From NCBI RefSeq assembly GCF_000764305.2, contig NW_025944327.1, forward strand, positions 248,001-312,000: DNA of 64,000 nt. The letters run 5' to 3'. Source of the stretch: Hyalella azteca (Eukaryota > Arthropoda > Malacostraca > Amphipoda > Hyalellidae). The first letter of the stretch is position 1; each line of letters begins with the position of its first letter. The position numbers and the translations under genes were made by a program. This document shows positions 55,201 to 57,710 of the stretch, piece by piece. Below the pieces are notes generated by a model. That model was not told the origin of the DNA, searched no databases, and saw nothing but the letters and a program-made list of their open reading frames with translations.

Positions 55201-56004
55201 TTTCCACCAGATGAATTACCTCTTATCCAATTGTTAACAAAAGTGTACAATCAAGCTTCAAGATTCAAAATGTAGTATTAGAAATTTGTCATGATAAAAG
55301 CCACAAGATTTCAAAAACAAGTAAAAAAATTCCAATCCTGAGTCCTGACTGCAACTAGGTTAGTCAACAACTCAACGTTTTGGGTTGACTTGTTGATGTT
55401 ATTACGTTCTGCATGTTATTTTGGCTGGAGTTGGGACTTGGGAGCATTGAAATTGATGTATATATAATGCAGATTGTGGAACTTGAAAATTCTATAAAAC
55501 GACATGTTTACAAAGTGCAAACCCCAATTTTTTCAATCAAACAAAAAATTATGACAATAGAGCCACAAAATTTCACACCTACTAAAATGATATATTAGAG
55601 CCGCGATATTTCAGAAAAAATAGGACTTTTCCAGCCCTGCAGTGACAGACAGTCACAGACTGACAGTGACTTGACTATCAGTGTCGACACCGACAGCCAG
55701 AGCCGGGCAGCATTAGCCTAATACTAATAGCCTCTACTCTAGGCTCTAACAGAGTAGCTCCCTGATTTTTTTCCAAATATTTTCAATGCAAAAGAATGAG
55801 ACGAAATAATTTCAGCAAATAAGATTTTCATCACTCAACAACACACATCAACAGTATCATGTATATTGGTTAAAAATTATGATACGGCATTCAAAACAAC
55901 GAACCTTGTTCCTTTGCTGGCGAGCCCTTCTTCAAGTTTTCCATCGGCACATCATTCACTGATGAAACATCGGTGTCAGCCATCATCTCGAAGAACTCGT
56001 ACTC
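3946..56004 (-). CDS. PIP5K: Type I phosphatidylinositol-4-phosphate 5-kinase gene (exons 1-10 span, 3' end outside window)
   Basis: Enzymes of this family phosphorylate PI4P on the 5-hydroxyl to make PI(4,5)P2 at the plasma membrane, which controls actin, endocytosis and signalling. Nine exons on the minus strand join in phase. They give the IGHRRV and TYKK entry to the kinase domain, the glycine-rich loop GASGSIFYV, the ATP-binding lysine in FIIKTV, the catalytic DLKGS motif, MDYSLL, and the STAMESIQ segment. Exon phases agree at every join except across the unreadable exon 8; exons 7 and 9 are both phase 0, so its loss would keep frame. The activation loop and C-terminus would lie on exons beyond position 1. 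The span is over 52 kb, mostly repeat-filled intron. The closest Drosophila relatives would be sktl and PIP5K59B; orthology was not tested. No promoter was identified. Confidence 0.93.
4206..4440 (-). repeat. Tandem copies of the PIP5K exon 10 acceptor (period about 90 bp)
   Basis: The real acceptor on the minus strand is a TATAATAATT tract followed by CGTACGACCAG/GAGAG. Copies with the same layout occur with the CAG at about 4297 and 4386. The furthest copy keeps the first five exon bases, GAGAG. The units are otherwise very AT-rich (ATTATTGGGTAATAATTCTA). Confidence 0.8.
4441..4776. other. Intron 9 body, no feature seen
   Basis: AT-rich intronic sequence between the acceptor array and exon 9; no coding frame or repeat recognised. 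Confidence 0.5.
4777..4857 (-). CDS. PIP5K: PIP5K exon 9 (MDYSLL motif)
   Basis: This exon of 81 nt (27 codons) is phase 0 at both ends, with acceptor TTACTTCTTGCAG and donor AAACAG/GTTTGA. It reads [20 protein letters not shown] then LAAREKQ. The Asp of MDYSLL is the metal-binding residue equivalent to protein-kinase DFG. In the family the preceding residues are QRDCR, which should come from exon 8; that exon is not found between here and exon 7. Confidence 0.95.
4937..5234. mobile_element. MITE / foldback element with long terminal inverted repeats
   Basis: The left end GGTCGAGGTCACACCAATTT continues through TGCCAGTCACGGTCCAGTC and an AATATTCTT block. The right end is its inverted complement (GACTGAACCGTGACTGGCA up to GTGTGAACCCGGTC). 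Imperfect terminal inverted repeats of about 75 bp surround a centre with further internal repeats. No coding capacity. A target-site duplication could not be fixed. It lies between exon 9 and where exon 8 should be. Confidence 0.75.
5535..5712 (-). repeat. 22-bp array, eight copies, carrying a donor-like GTGAGT; probable remnant of exon 8 end
   Basis: On the minus strand the unit reads CACGACTGTCGG/GTGAGTGCC. In phase 0 the bases before the GT read (H)DCR. The family sequence just before exon 9 is QRDCR followed by [12 protein letters not shown], and exon 9 begins with VLASF in phase 0. So the array carries the expected end of the missing exon 8 with a consensus donor. The body of that exon is not upstream of it. 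Confidence 0.7.
5716..5818. repeat. 28-bp tandem repeat, three to four copies
   Basis: The unit contains AACTGATGAACTTAACATTC; it abuts the donor-like array at the place where exon 8 would be expected. Confidence 0.85.
5930..6367 (-). repeat. Tandem copies of the PIP5K exon 7 donor (period about 135-155 bp)
   Basis: The real donor TACAAGCGCAAG/GTACGTT recurs with its exon part at 6071-6090 (perfect) and 6228-6245 (one change). A truncated fourth unit begins near 5940. Units also share CCAGACATCTGACGTCG and runs of AACGTTAATTAAACG. Confidence 0.85.
6368..6472 (-). CDS. PIP5K: PIP5K exon 7 (catalytic DLKGS motif)
   Basis: This exon of 105 nt (35 codons) is phase 0 at both ends. It reads [20 protein letters not shown] and [20 protein letters not shown] is the catalytic-loop signature of phosphatidylinositol phosphate kinases. 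The acceptor is TGTGTGCGTGCAG and the donor CGCAAG/GTACGT. Three partial copies of the exon end lie downstream in the intron, two with the donor and one truncated. Confidence 0.96.
6473..8240. other. Intron 6, proximal part, no feature seen
   Basis: AT-rich intron; only short open frames without recognisable similarity. Confidence 0.5.
8246..8452. repeat. 27-bp minisatellite, about seven copies
   Basis: The unit contains CTTCCTTTAGATAAATCACG followed by TGCACCT. Each copy has a pyrimidine run ending TTTAG on the plus strand. Confidence 0.9.
8453..13160. other. Intron 6 interior, no feature seen
   Basis: AT-rich DNA with short A-runs (11195-11220) and no coding frame, RNA gene or clear transposon that I could support. 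Confidence 0.45.
13270..13722. repeat. 24-bp minisatellite nested in a larger unit
   Basis: The core unit GAAGCCAGCGCGAAGGCAGC plus TGAA is repeated, with a higher-order copy bearing AACCCAGCATGCTTGCCCCC near 13350 and 13515. The long frames here on both strands are products of the repeat. Confidence 0.85.
13737..13848 (-). CDS. Candidate exon-like island next to the 24-bp array
   Basis: A GC-rich island on the minus strand has branch-like TTCTGAC, acceptor GTGCGCGCAG and a frame [39 protein letters not shown]. The acidic, Cys-containing reading looks like coding sequence but is not recognised. It sits in the PIP5K intron between exons 6 and 7, whose protein sequences are contiguous in the family, so it is not part of the standard transcript. 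No good donor was found. Confidence 0.22.
13920..14700. repeat. About 65-75 bp tandem repeat, eight or more diverged copies
   Basis: Units share AAGGCTAAGTACGGATCTTA, TTCAGGATTAGGGACGTAAA and CTCCAATGACTAGGGCC. A 100-bp insert near 14460-14560 resembles sequence at 11160-11350, so a segment has been duplicated. Confidence 0.85.
14701..16620. other. Intron 6, dispersed-repeat copy only
   Basis: Mostly featureless. At about 15113-15230 lies one copy of the dispersed family described at 29204. Confidence 0.4.
16627..16798 (+). mobile_element. Helentron-associated non-autonomous element (HINE/DINE-1-like), copy 1
   Basis: The 5' inverted repeat AGCGCATTTTCTC is repeated in inverted form near the 3' end (GAAAATGCGCT). 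Between them lies a (GTCY)n microsatellite (CCGTCCGTCTGTCTG), and a short palindrome CACTGCAGTG precedes the T-rich end. This combination of 5' and subterminal inverted repeats, GTCY tract and 3' hairpin is the known structure of DINE-1/HINE elements mobilised by Helentrons. Two more copies share all parts. Confidence 0.7.
16993..17216. repeat. 47-bp tandem repeat, five copies, each with a consensus CRE (TGACGTCA)
   Basis: The unit contains GTGACGTCACACGACGCAAC, AGAAACAATACGGTGGCAG and CAGCGT. The palindrome TGACGTCA starts at 16993, 17040, 17087, 17134 and 17181, exactly 47 bp apart. Copies are almost identical, so the array is young. Confidence 0.92.
17217..19535. other. Intron 6, distal part, no feature seen
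   Basis: AT-rich; no coding or repeat feature recognised. Confidence 0.45.
19536..19595 (-). CDS. PIP5K: PIP5K exon 6
   Basis: This 60-nt exon is phase 0 at both ends and reads [20 protein letters not shown], almost identical to the family consensus [16 protein letters not shown](V/Y)Q. The donor is CAG/GTGAGT and the acceptor TTTTTCTCTTTGCAG. A mariner-type MITE begins only 26 bp upstream of the exon, so the branch point probably lies inside the MITE terminal repeat. The next exon is 13 kb downstream. Confidence 0.95.
19622..19837. mobile_element. Mariner-type MITE, 216 bp, TA target duplication
   Basis: The ends CACTGTTAGAAAAAA and TTTTTCTAGCAGTG are inverted repeats, flanked by TA on both sides (19620-19621 and 19838-19839). 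Internal inverted repeats include GGTCGGCACG-type segments around AACGGT. No ORF. It lies immediately upstream (minus strand) of PIP5K exon 6. Confidence 0.85.
19840..19935. repeat. Short AGGGTTCAAGAAAG-type tandem repeat
   Basis: Diverged 14-30 bp units beside the MITE. Confidence 0.7.
20380..20954 (-). repeat. About 37-bp array seeded on the PIP5K exon 5 donor, 11 or more copies
   Basis: The real donor reads CTACATG/GTTAGTGATATTACATGG. Downstream the unit TACATGGTTAGTGATGGCAG plus TGTTACAGTCATGGCAG recurs at about 37 bp spacing, each with ATG/GTTAGTGAT. Near the exon some units are rearranged (TTGACCATGTAATACC on the plus strand). Confidence 0.9.
20955..21180 (-). CDS. PIP5K: PIP5K exon 5 (glycine-rich loop and ATP-binding lysine)
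   Basis: This exon of 226 nt has acceptor CCACCGCAG and donor TACATG/GTTAGT, ending in phase 0. It reads [20 protein letters not shown], then [40 protein letters not shown] and [15 protein letters not shown]. It carries the nucleotide-binding loop (GASGS) and the invariant lysine of IIKTV. Both borders are duplicated in tandem: the acceptor side at 21181-21352 and the donor side at about 20380-20954. Confidence 0.97.
21181..21352 (-). repeat. About 104-bp tandem duplication of the PIP5K exon 5 acceptor and exon start
   Basis: Upstream of the real acceptor is a nearly perfect copy of the first 56 nt of exon 5 with its acceptor (TCGCAG/GTTCAAAGTTTACGCC), plus part of a third copy broken by the N at 21352. 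Confidence 0.9.
21352..21352. other. Single N inside a repeat (probable assembly join)
   Basis: The N interrupts the third copy of the exon 5 start. Similar single Ns are at 22314 and 23661. Confidence 0.6.
21575..21682 (-). repeat. About 46-bp tandem copies of the PIP5K exon 4 donor
   Basis: The real junction TATTCTGATTATAG/GTATAC is followed by CTCTGATTATAG/GTATAT and then CTCGGATTATATGTATAT, each within a unit ending TATGTGTTATACTCA or similar. Similarity fades away from the exon. Confidence 0.8.
21683..21858 (-). CDS. PIP5K: PIP5K exon 4 (kinase N-lobe)
   Basis: This exon of 176 nt has acceptor TGTTGCCCAG and donor TATAG/GTATAC, ending in phase 2. It reads [20 protein letters not shown] and continues [20 protein letters not shown], then [19 protein letters not shown]. 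This matches the family pattern of LMGAIQLGI, VGSL, ERDVLMQDFYVVE and TPAHHYNDFRF. The last Arg codon is completed by the first base of exon 5. Copies of the exon end plus donor recur in the intron just downstream. Confidence 0.95.
21911..22250 (-). repeat. C-rich minisatellite derived from exon 3 intron start
   Basis: The minus-strand unit GGTGAGGGTAGGGGAGGGGT recurs, with a higher-order unit of about 62 bp repeated three to four times. GGTGAGGGT is the intron start of exon 3. Confidence 0.85.
22251..22474 (-). repeat. Partial copies of PIP5K exon 3 end plus donor
   Basis: A copy at 22251-22313 duplicates about the last 60 nt of exon 3 (GACAAGGAGCGCAAGATCGG onward) and ends AAGATG/GTGAGG. 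It is broken by the N at 22314. Shorter copies of GGGAGGGCGGCCAGGCCACC followed by TACAAG occur at about 22315-22345 and 22372-22405. Confidence 0.85.
22314..22314. other. Single N inside a repeat (probable assembly join)
   Basis: The N falls within the duplicated exon 3 end. Confidence 0.6.
22475..22627 (-). CDS. PIP5K: PIP5K exon 3 (start of kinase domain, IGHRRV)
   Basis: This exon of 153 nt (51 codons) has phase 0 at both ends, acceptor CCCCCCACAG and donor AAGAAG/GTGAGG. It starts [20 protein letters not shown], a Pro/Gly-rich linker, and ends [20 protein letters not shown] plus K. The family equivalent is K-IGHRxVxxxGETTYKK at the N-terminal border of the kinase domain. It is very GC-rich compared with its surroundings. 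The sequence just 3' of its donor is a tandem array built from copies of this exon end. Confidence 0.88.
22705..23660. repeat. 29-bp satellite-like array, about 32 copies, with a higher-order block
   Basis: The unit is GAGACAGAACATCATACATT plus CAATATTAC. The first 340 bp form a higher-order repeat of about 90 bp (three variant units) repeated four times; the rest is almost perfectly homogeneous. Since 29 is not a multiple of 3 and the unit has no stop in the used frames, long spurious ORFs run through it. It stops at an N. Confidence 0.95.
23661..23661. other. Single N between two arrays (probable assembly join)
   Basis: Separates the 29-bp array from a 16-bp array. Confidence 0.6.
23662..23810. 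repeat. 16-bp array, about eight copies
   Basis: The unit is ACGATACTTGGTCCAA, diverging at the distal end. Confidence 0.9.
23811..24751. other. Intron 2, no feature seen
   Basis: No coding or repeat feature beyond short GGCGCCAAA/GGCGCCTAAA similarities near 24530. Confidence 0.45.
24752..24804 (-). CDS. PIP5K: PIP5K exon 2 (N-terminal tail)
   Basis: This is a 53-nt exon with a strong pyrimidine-rich acceptor (TTTTTTATTTTACAG) and a consensus donor GAT/GTGAGT. In the frame set by exon 3 it reads (D)[17 protein letters not shown]. It begins with two bases that complete a codon with the last base of exon 1 and ends in phase 0 with exon 3. It encodes part of the poorly conserved N-terminal tail. 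The intron to exon 1 is about 31 kb and contains an intronless 804-codon ORF. Confidence 0.68.
24805..27680. other. PIP5K intron 1, no feature seen
   Basis: AT-rich intron with a short AAAGGTAGATTTTC repeat at 24855-24900; no supportable gene. Confidence 0.45.
27745..27912 (+). CDS. Exon-like GC-rich island, very tentative
   Basis: The plus strand is open and reads [40 protein letters not shown], an Ala/Glu/Arg-rich helical-looking segment. GC content jumps relative to the flanks. No good splice sites are seen and no family is recognised. A short GGAATCAGGAATCAC array follows immediately. Confidence 0.15.
27913..28150. repeat. About 22-bp degenerate array (GGAATC...AATCAC)
   Basis: Diverged copies of GGGAATCAGGAATCACGATG and similar. 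Confidence 0.85.
28178..29116. mobile_element. Long foldback element, about 940 bp
   Basis: The outer ends GGGGTTACTTAGACCA and TGGTCTAAGTTACCG are inverted repeats. Inner arms of about 230 bp (28400-28630 and 28680-28905) are inverted copies with modest divergence, for example GTCATTTGCATATGTA against TACATATGCAAATGAC. The spacer is about 50 bp. No coding capacity, so non-autonomous. Confidence 0.8.
29204..29330. repeat. Dispersed repeat family, best copy
   Basis: The core contains ACTTTGTCTAAATAGTGATG and CCTGACCCAGTTTGGCC. Related copies occur near 15113, 37210, 48850 and 51715 (some inverted). Likely an old MITE or SINE; ends not determined. Confidence 0.6.
29331..30394. other. PIP5K intron 1, no feature seen
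   Basis: No supportable gene or repeat. Confidence 0.45.
30395..30708. repeat. 19-bp minisatellite, about 16 copies
   Basis: The unit GGCAGCACAAGGCGCTGAA is nearly perfect throughout. Long ORFs read through it on the minus strand but consist only of repeat. Confidence 0.95.
30709..31524. other. PIP5K intron 1, no feature seen
   Basis: No supportable feature. Confidence 0.45.
31525..32108. repeat. 17-bp minisatellite, about 33 copies
   Basis: The unit GAGCTCGGGGAAAAGAG shows sporadic G/A variants. Long Ser/Pro and Glu/Lys ORFs on both strands are repeat artefacts. Confidence 0.95.
32270..32926 (+). pseudogene. Possible decayed repeat-protein coding region (Gln/Tyr-rich, then 8-residue repeats)
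   Basis: At 32300-32520 an 18-bp repeat reads QQPQYN/QQSQYS-type units in one plus frame, interrupted by stops. At 32675-32770 a 24-bp repeat keeps frame and encodes [24 protein letters not shown] and FFGHAES. An open tail follows ([20 protein letters not shown], then [20 protein letters not shown]). Substitutions between the 8-residue units are mostly conservative. No family recognised. The stops between the two blocks suggest a relic or separate exons. Confidence 0.25.
32927..33277. other. Intronic, microsatellite (CA)n near 32972 only
   Basis: A plus-strand frame at 33068-33274 is open but unrecognised. Confidence 0.35.
33278..33423. mobile_element. MITE family GGGCCATACTTTCAAAA, copy A
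   Basis: Terminal inverted repeats of about 26 bp: GGGCCATACTTTCAAAATTC on the left and, on the right, AGTTAAG-type sequence ending TTGAAGGTATAGGCC. About 140 bp long, non-coding. Two more copies are at 48469 and 63459. Confidence 0.8.
33424..33944. other. No feature seen
   Basis: No supportable feature. Confidence 0.45.
33945..34410. repeat. AACATGAATATTGAG array, about 25-30 bp units, 17 or so copies
   Basis: Units share AACATGAATATTGAGCGAGG or AGTGTGGCATAT linkers, giving several unit types mixed. Confidence 0.92.
34411..36018. other. No feature seen
   Basis: No supportable gene or repeat. Confidence 0.45.
36022..36073. other. Perfect 22-bp hairpin with 8-nt loop
   Basis: AGCAAGGCGAGCTGT pairs with ACAGCTCGCCTTGCT; the stem continues through a G:U pair and TGACGA/TCGTCA. 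Isolated palindrome in AT-rich DNA. Confidence 0.85.
36074..37660. other. Intronic, one degenerate dispersed-repeat copy near 37210
   Basis: At 37290 the sequence GACCAAACTGGGTCAGGAAG matches the core of the family at 29204. Nothing else supportable. Confidence 0.4.
37661..37935. repeat. CA-rich array (ACACAAACGTGCAT-type units)
   Basis: Units of about 28-32 bp contain GCACAGCACAAACACACAAA. Cys-rich ORFs on the minus strand are repeat artefacts. A GC-richer segment beside it (37960-38070) is open on the minus strand ([20 protein letters not shown]) but is too weak to call. Confidence 0.9.
38080..39884. other. Region 3' of the 804-codon ORF, no feature seen
   Basis: AT-rich. A short duplication TATTTATTTCTGGACACACT-like occurs at 38345 and 38410. 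No strong polyadenylation signal was identified. Confidence 0.4.
39885..42299 (-). CDS. Long intronless ORF, about 804 residues, unknown function (nested in PIP5K intron 1)
   Basis: This is the only long non-repeat ORF in the window, and I do not recognise it. The open frame starts after an in-frame TAG; the first ATG is at 42299 ([17 protein letters not shown]), with another nine codons later. No signal peptide or membrane segment is visible. The protein is rich in Ser, Asn, Asp and Arg. Near the N-terminus two basic motifs resemble each other ([11 protein letters not shown] and [16 protein letters not shown]). Two diverged boxes of the form SWI-N-RGW-SLY followed by Lys/Arg clusters lie around residues 360 and 460. 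Near the C-terminus (about residues 690-780) a 44-residue unit with SICRHVAF and [11 protein letters not shown] is tandemly duplicated, nearly identical at DNA level over 132 bp. It lies on the PIP5K strand inside a 31-kb intron, so it may be a nested lineage-specific gene, a retrogene or a very large alternative exon. A donor-like CAAG/GTAATG near the stop and a good acceptor about 60 nt on could give a different short C-terminus. Confidence 0.6.
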   Translation of the reverse strand: MLDSQKINSMGDLLKRWNRFRQSLSRRSFRRQKEGDVVPTKDEQTTNIAGTDSVLASEEQTSAVAEREPSTFSRKNPLSWSRRILRRSFSKRQKISNDVNLSENRVDFATSARLNEDPVVGHKTDASVKTVYDPLPTSDEYQNYVTSKEVYSTSALVLTGERACNSQDVRYRSESASKDESSSAAVEVRAEASIDNRLLVTPAVSLDSHSDAITSSYCQTTSVVSSPPEDSVISETGKTLDENLPSNYGSFVESLSESHAANSTISDNSNISVIPANEVSSGHLNYQQSLQDHQALAKQNLDNESRSRNTSGTTIEHWTVPFVLVNNFVLAFEDDDKCVADTNPNKLRPLRRRVSNHSVRCNCSWIGNLEPNTDRGWRAKDTSHFRKFSDPSLYAGKRSSRRRPSRRHKFPLSAVKRNSVKHRNEQQCPSEQTSIEVPPPEHEVLCSEAVAENAHRDTVSMCHNTSWIINTDQDFTRGWNARKKRIRQLSSSSLYSKLPIKKRVLRPNFRSYRTVHSDISNIVKRSMEYERAKRLRESSRWISCRHQAHTSINTKPAKFLAGTEDNINESDKSPRFVFSIDLNTSDDTVSCSDSYVTALASSQSLASNQDFSSSFTCSSLHLKTNETNPERLSDSKRLDARITVSELQPNGGHLPEFNDSCAPLDESQPGGVVLNNSETSSTTRIFPSSASSICRHVAFVDSASTSESGSLCEWNAGSDQSVDEKLSIASNFRTGSICRHVAFLDSASTSESGSLCKWNAGSEHSVDEKLSIASSFRNTDSSSIRSREVCAEVIGNIAQGNERD
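42300..43635. other. Region 5' of the 804-codon ORF, no feature seen
   Basis: No promoter or upstream exon could be supported; the nearest in-frame stop is about 30 nt before the first ATG. Confidence 0.4.
43636..43905. repeat. About 53-bp array, five copies
   Basis: Units contain GGCCATGTACGTAATTTCTG or TTTTTGCC followed by TAGAAGTTTTTCATATTGAA. Confidence 0.9.
44290..44575. repeat. About 120-bp tandem repeat, two to three copies
   Basis: Units share AAATGCTGGACCATTAAT, GTGTCCAG and GAAAAGGTATCCTCA. Each contains a short CTGGACxxxGTCCAG inverted repeat. Confidence 0.8.
44576..46844. other. No feature seen
   Basis: AT-rich intron. Confidence 0.45.
46845..46945. repeat. About 32-bp GC-rich array, three copies
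   Basis: The unit includes GTGCCAGCAGCACAGCGGCA and GTGCCCGGGGCT. A GC-rich minus-strand frame beside it ([20 protein letters not shown], 46930-47015) could be coding but is unsupported. Confidence 0.85.
47024..47096. repeat. 32-bp duplication with two CRE (TGACGTCA) sites
   Basis: ATTATTCGCACCATACTTAT followed by GGTGACGTCATT is present twice. Confidence 0.9.
47100..47320. repeat. Degenerate TAATCGCACAATAAATAGTCA array
   Basis: Diverged units of about 25-35 bp follow the CRE duplication. Confidence 0.75.
47321..48070. other. No feature seen
   Basis: AT-rich, with an AAATAAATAAA run near 47550. Confidence 0.45.
48071..48372. repeat. About 31-bp array, ten copies
   Basis: Units read TAGCAAACGTTCGTTCAAAC or TAGCAAACGATCTTTCAAAC followed by a CATCAAATTAA-type linker. 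Confidence 0.92.
48469..48610. mobile_element. MITE family GGGCCATACTTTCAAAA, copy B (inverted)
   Basis: Same terminal repeats as at 33278 in opposite orientation; the ends are GGCCCATACTTCCAAAA and TTTTGAAAGTATGGCCC. Confidence 0.8.
48611..50270. other. Intronic, one dispersed-repeat copy near 48850
   Basis: A related copy of the family at 29204 (GTCAAATTGGGTCAAGATGA). Otherwise featureless. Confidence 0.4.
50275..50470. repeat. About 20-bp array, nine copies
   Basis: The unit CTGTGCACTGCCAGTCTTGG diverges at both ends. Confidence 0.9.
50471..51030. other. Short ACGTGCGAATGTTC repeats at 50560-50650, otherwise nothing
   Basis: Degenerate units GTGCGAATGTTCTTACATGG. Confidence 0.5.
51040..51290. 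repeat. ATACCTCACATACCGCATACC-type degenerate array
   Basis: Units of about 30 bp, diverged. Confidence 0.75.
51291..52200. other. Intronic, dispersed-repeat copy near 51715-51800
   Basis: An inverted copy of the family at 29204 (GACTTTGTCCGTCTAAATAG on the minus strand). Confidence 0.4.
52235..52425. repeat. About 36-bp degenerate array, five copies
   Basis: Units share AACTATGAAGTTATTCCTAC and CCA-TATTGGATGC-type linkers. Confidence 0.75.
52441..52617 (+). mobile_element. HINE/DINE-1-like element, copy 2
   Basis: Shows the same 5' inverted repeat, GTCY tract, subterminal inverted repeat and T-rich 3' end as copy 1. The 3' palindrome is partly degraded (CACTGCAGAGAGTAC). Confidence 0.7.
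52618..53562. other. No feature seen
   Basis: AT-rich intron. Confidence 0.45.
53563..53714 (+). mobile_element. HINE/DINE-1-like element, copy 3
   Basis: As copies 1 and 2, with a shorter GTCY tract and an intact CACTCACTGCAGTGAG palindrome. Confidence 0.72.
53840..55620. repeat. Region of old, diverged internal repeats
   Basis: Phrases such as GCTGCAACTAGAGCTTTTCC, ATCAATTGTTGATAAAAGTG and GGAACTAGGAAATTT recur in diverged form near 53875, 54010, 55160 and 55560. No coding frame recognised. Confidence 0.55.
55905..56004 (-). CDS. PIP5K: PIP5K exon 1 (first recognised coding exon)
   Basis: This 100-nt exon is flanked by an acceptor ending TTTACTTAG and a donor ACAAG/GTTCGT. It reads [20 protein letters not shown] and then [13 protein letters not shown] plus one base. 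That leftover G joins the AT that begins exon 2 to give an Asp codon, so the phases fit. A TAG lies in frame at the acceptor, so either translation starts at the MM pair within this exon or an upstream exon feeds into it. The sequence has no conserved domain; the assignment rests on strand, splice sites and phase with exon 2. A decayed LINE begins about 280 bp upstream. Confidence 0.62.
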
Positions 56005-56279
56005 CTAAGTAAATTTTTGCACAACATATCACATTTTTCACTTTAATCGGATTCAGATTATTTACATGCCTATGCTACACGAGATAGAAATGGAGCAGAA
56101 TAGCAAAACACAACCACGCTCCGAACATAGCAACAGACTACTGACACAGCGCGCTTGCGTGTTAGCCTTCACACAATTTAACGCCCACAGTTCGTAGAAA
56201 ACCATAATTTTGAGCAGTAACTATTTAAATTTGGAAAAACGTCTGTGTAGAAATCATTTTGAACGTGAATTAACTAGAC

Positions 56280-57710
56280 AATCGAATTTCTACCTATAAT
56301 GTTTCAAATTCTATTAATCTTGAATAAACCATGAGTATACTTGCATACTTCAATGAGGTCACCACGCAGACGTCGATAACAGAGGCTTGGAAGTTCATAG
56401 TTCTAATCTTTCTTCATAAGACATAAGACATCGTAGAGACGATGTAAGTAGCGAAGTTGTGGTCCGCCATGTAAGCGATCACGCTACAGACTCATCAGCG
56501 TATAAAGTTCTTCGCGTAGAATATTGCGCCGTACGCACATATCCTGATGACCTCACCGTTGTTATATAATATTTAATTCATTAGCACTGCATTAAATATT
56601 TATAGTATCACTACACGGCACTTCTGACTTATTTATGCCTTCACTTGAAAATTATGACAATAAGTATTTTAATGAAAGTCTTCATCTTTAAGCCTGGAAT
56701 TATACCTGCTGCACATCTCTGAACAAAATTGTCTGTGTTTTGACCTTTTTAGGATTCTGCGACAGAACAACGATTTCATCGCTTCTGCATCTATGGACTC
56801 AAAGGAGCGTCGGATCAGTGCTATTGAATTTGATAACTTTGCTTTTAATTCTAAATATGCTAGGAAAATTATATTCCATGTCAAAAGAAACTCCCAAGTC
56901 TCTTTCCTCTGTCTAGTTCCCATTCACTACTCTCTCGTTGAAACCATGCTTTCTCATTCTTTAAGCTTGCTGTTCATTATTCTTACCAAGATGCTTTACT
57001 CAACACTTGTCAGCATTAGAACGCAGTTGCCACGCATCAGTACAACTAAACCGTCAACATCATCATGCAATTGCTCTTTATCTGACGCTTCCTTCACTGT
57101 ACTATAAATTTTTGTATCATCAGCATACATCGAGCACACGCTTCTGGCAGATCGTTTATAAACACAACGAAGAAAACAGGCCCGATAACGCTTCCTTGTG
57201 GCACGCCATTGTGCACTAAAGCCCAGTCTGATACGGACGTAGGAATACTGACACGGTATCGTCTCCCTACTAGGAAATCTCTGATCCATTAGAGTATAAT
57301 ACTTTCAATTCCCAAAAACTTTAATTTACGCAACAGCCGCTCCTGTGGGACACTGACAAATGCCTTGGCAAAATCGAGGTACACAGCATCTACAGCCTCC
57401 TTTTCGTCCAGCAGGCGGGTCCATTCATTCGGAGTAGACAAGAGGTTAGTGGTGCAGGATCTCCCAGCAATGAAGCCATGTTGACAGTCTGATTGGAGAT
57501 TATTAGCAGTCAAATGGTTGATCAATCGATCCCTCATAACAGATTCCACTAGTGACCTTGCAAGCGAAACGTGTCAAACTGAAAGGGCGATATCTTCCAG
57601 GGAAGCTTTTGTCACCTTTTTTGAACAATGTTGTCACTTGAGCTTCTTTCCAGTCAGCCGGCAAGATCTCTTCGTTCAAAGTATTTCGGAAAAATGACGT
57701 CAAAGGACCT
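56280..57710 (-). mobile_element. Decayed LINE, RT and C-terminal region (Jockey/CR1-like)
   Basis: In minus-strand order: LNEEILPADWKEAQVTTLFK, the RYRPFSLT block, QHGFIAGRSCTTNLLS, DAVYLDFAKAF, an in-frame TAA after LGIESIIL, WIRDFL-GRRYRVSIPTSVSD, NGVPQGSVIGPVFFVVFIND, then after a frameshift MYADDTKIY (catalytic YADD). A final segment reads SYEERLEL and, shifted, LPSLCYRRLRGDLIEVCKYT. These are the standard RT blocks and C-terminus of the group. Several frameshifts and stops make it inactive. Its 3' end lies about 280 bp upstream of PIP5K exon 1. Confidence 0.85.
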
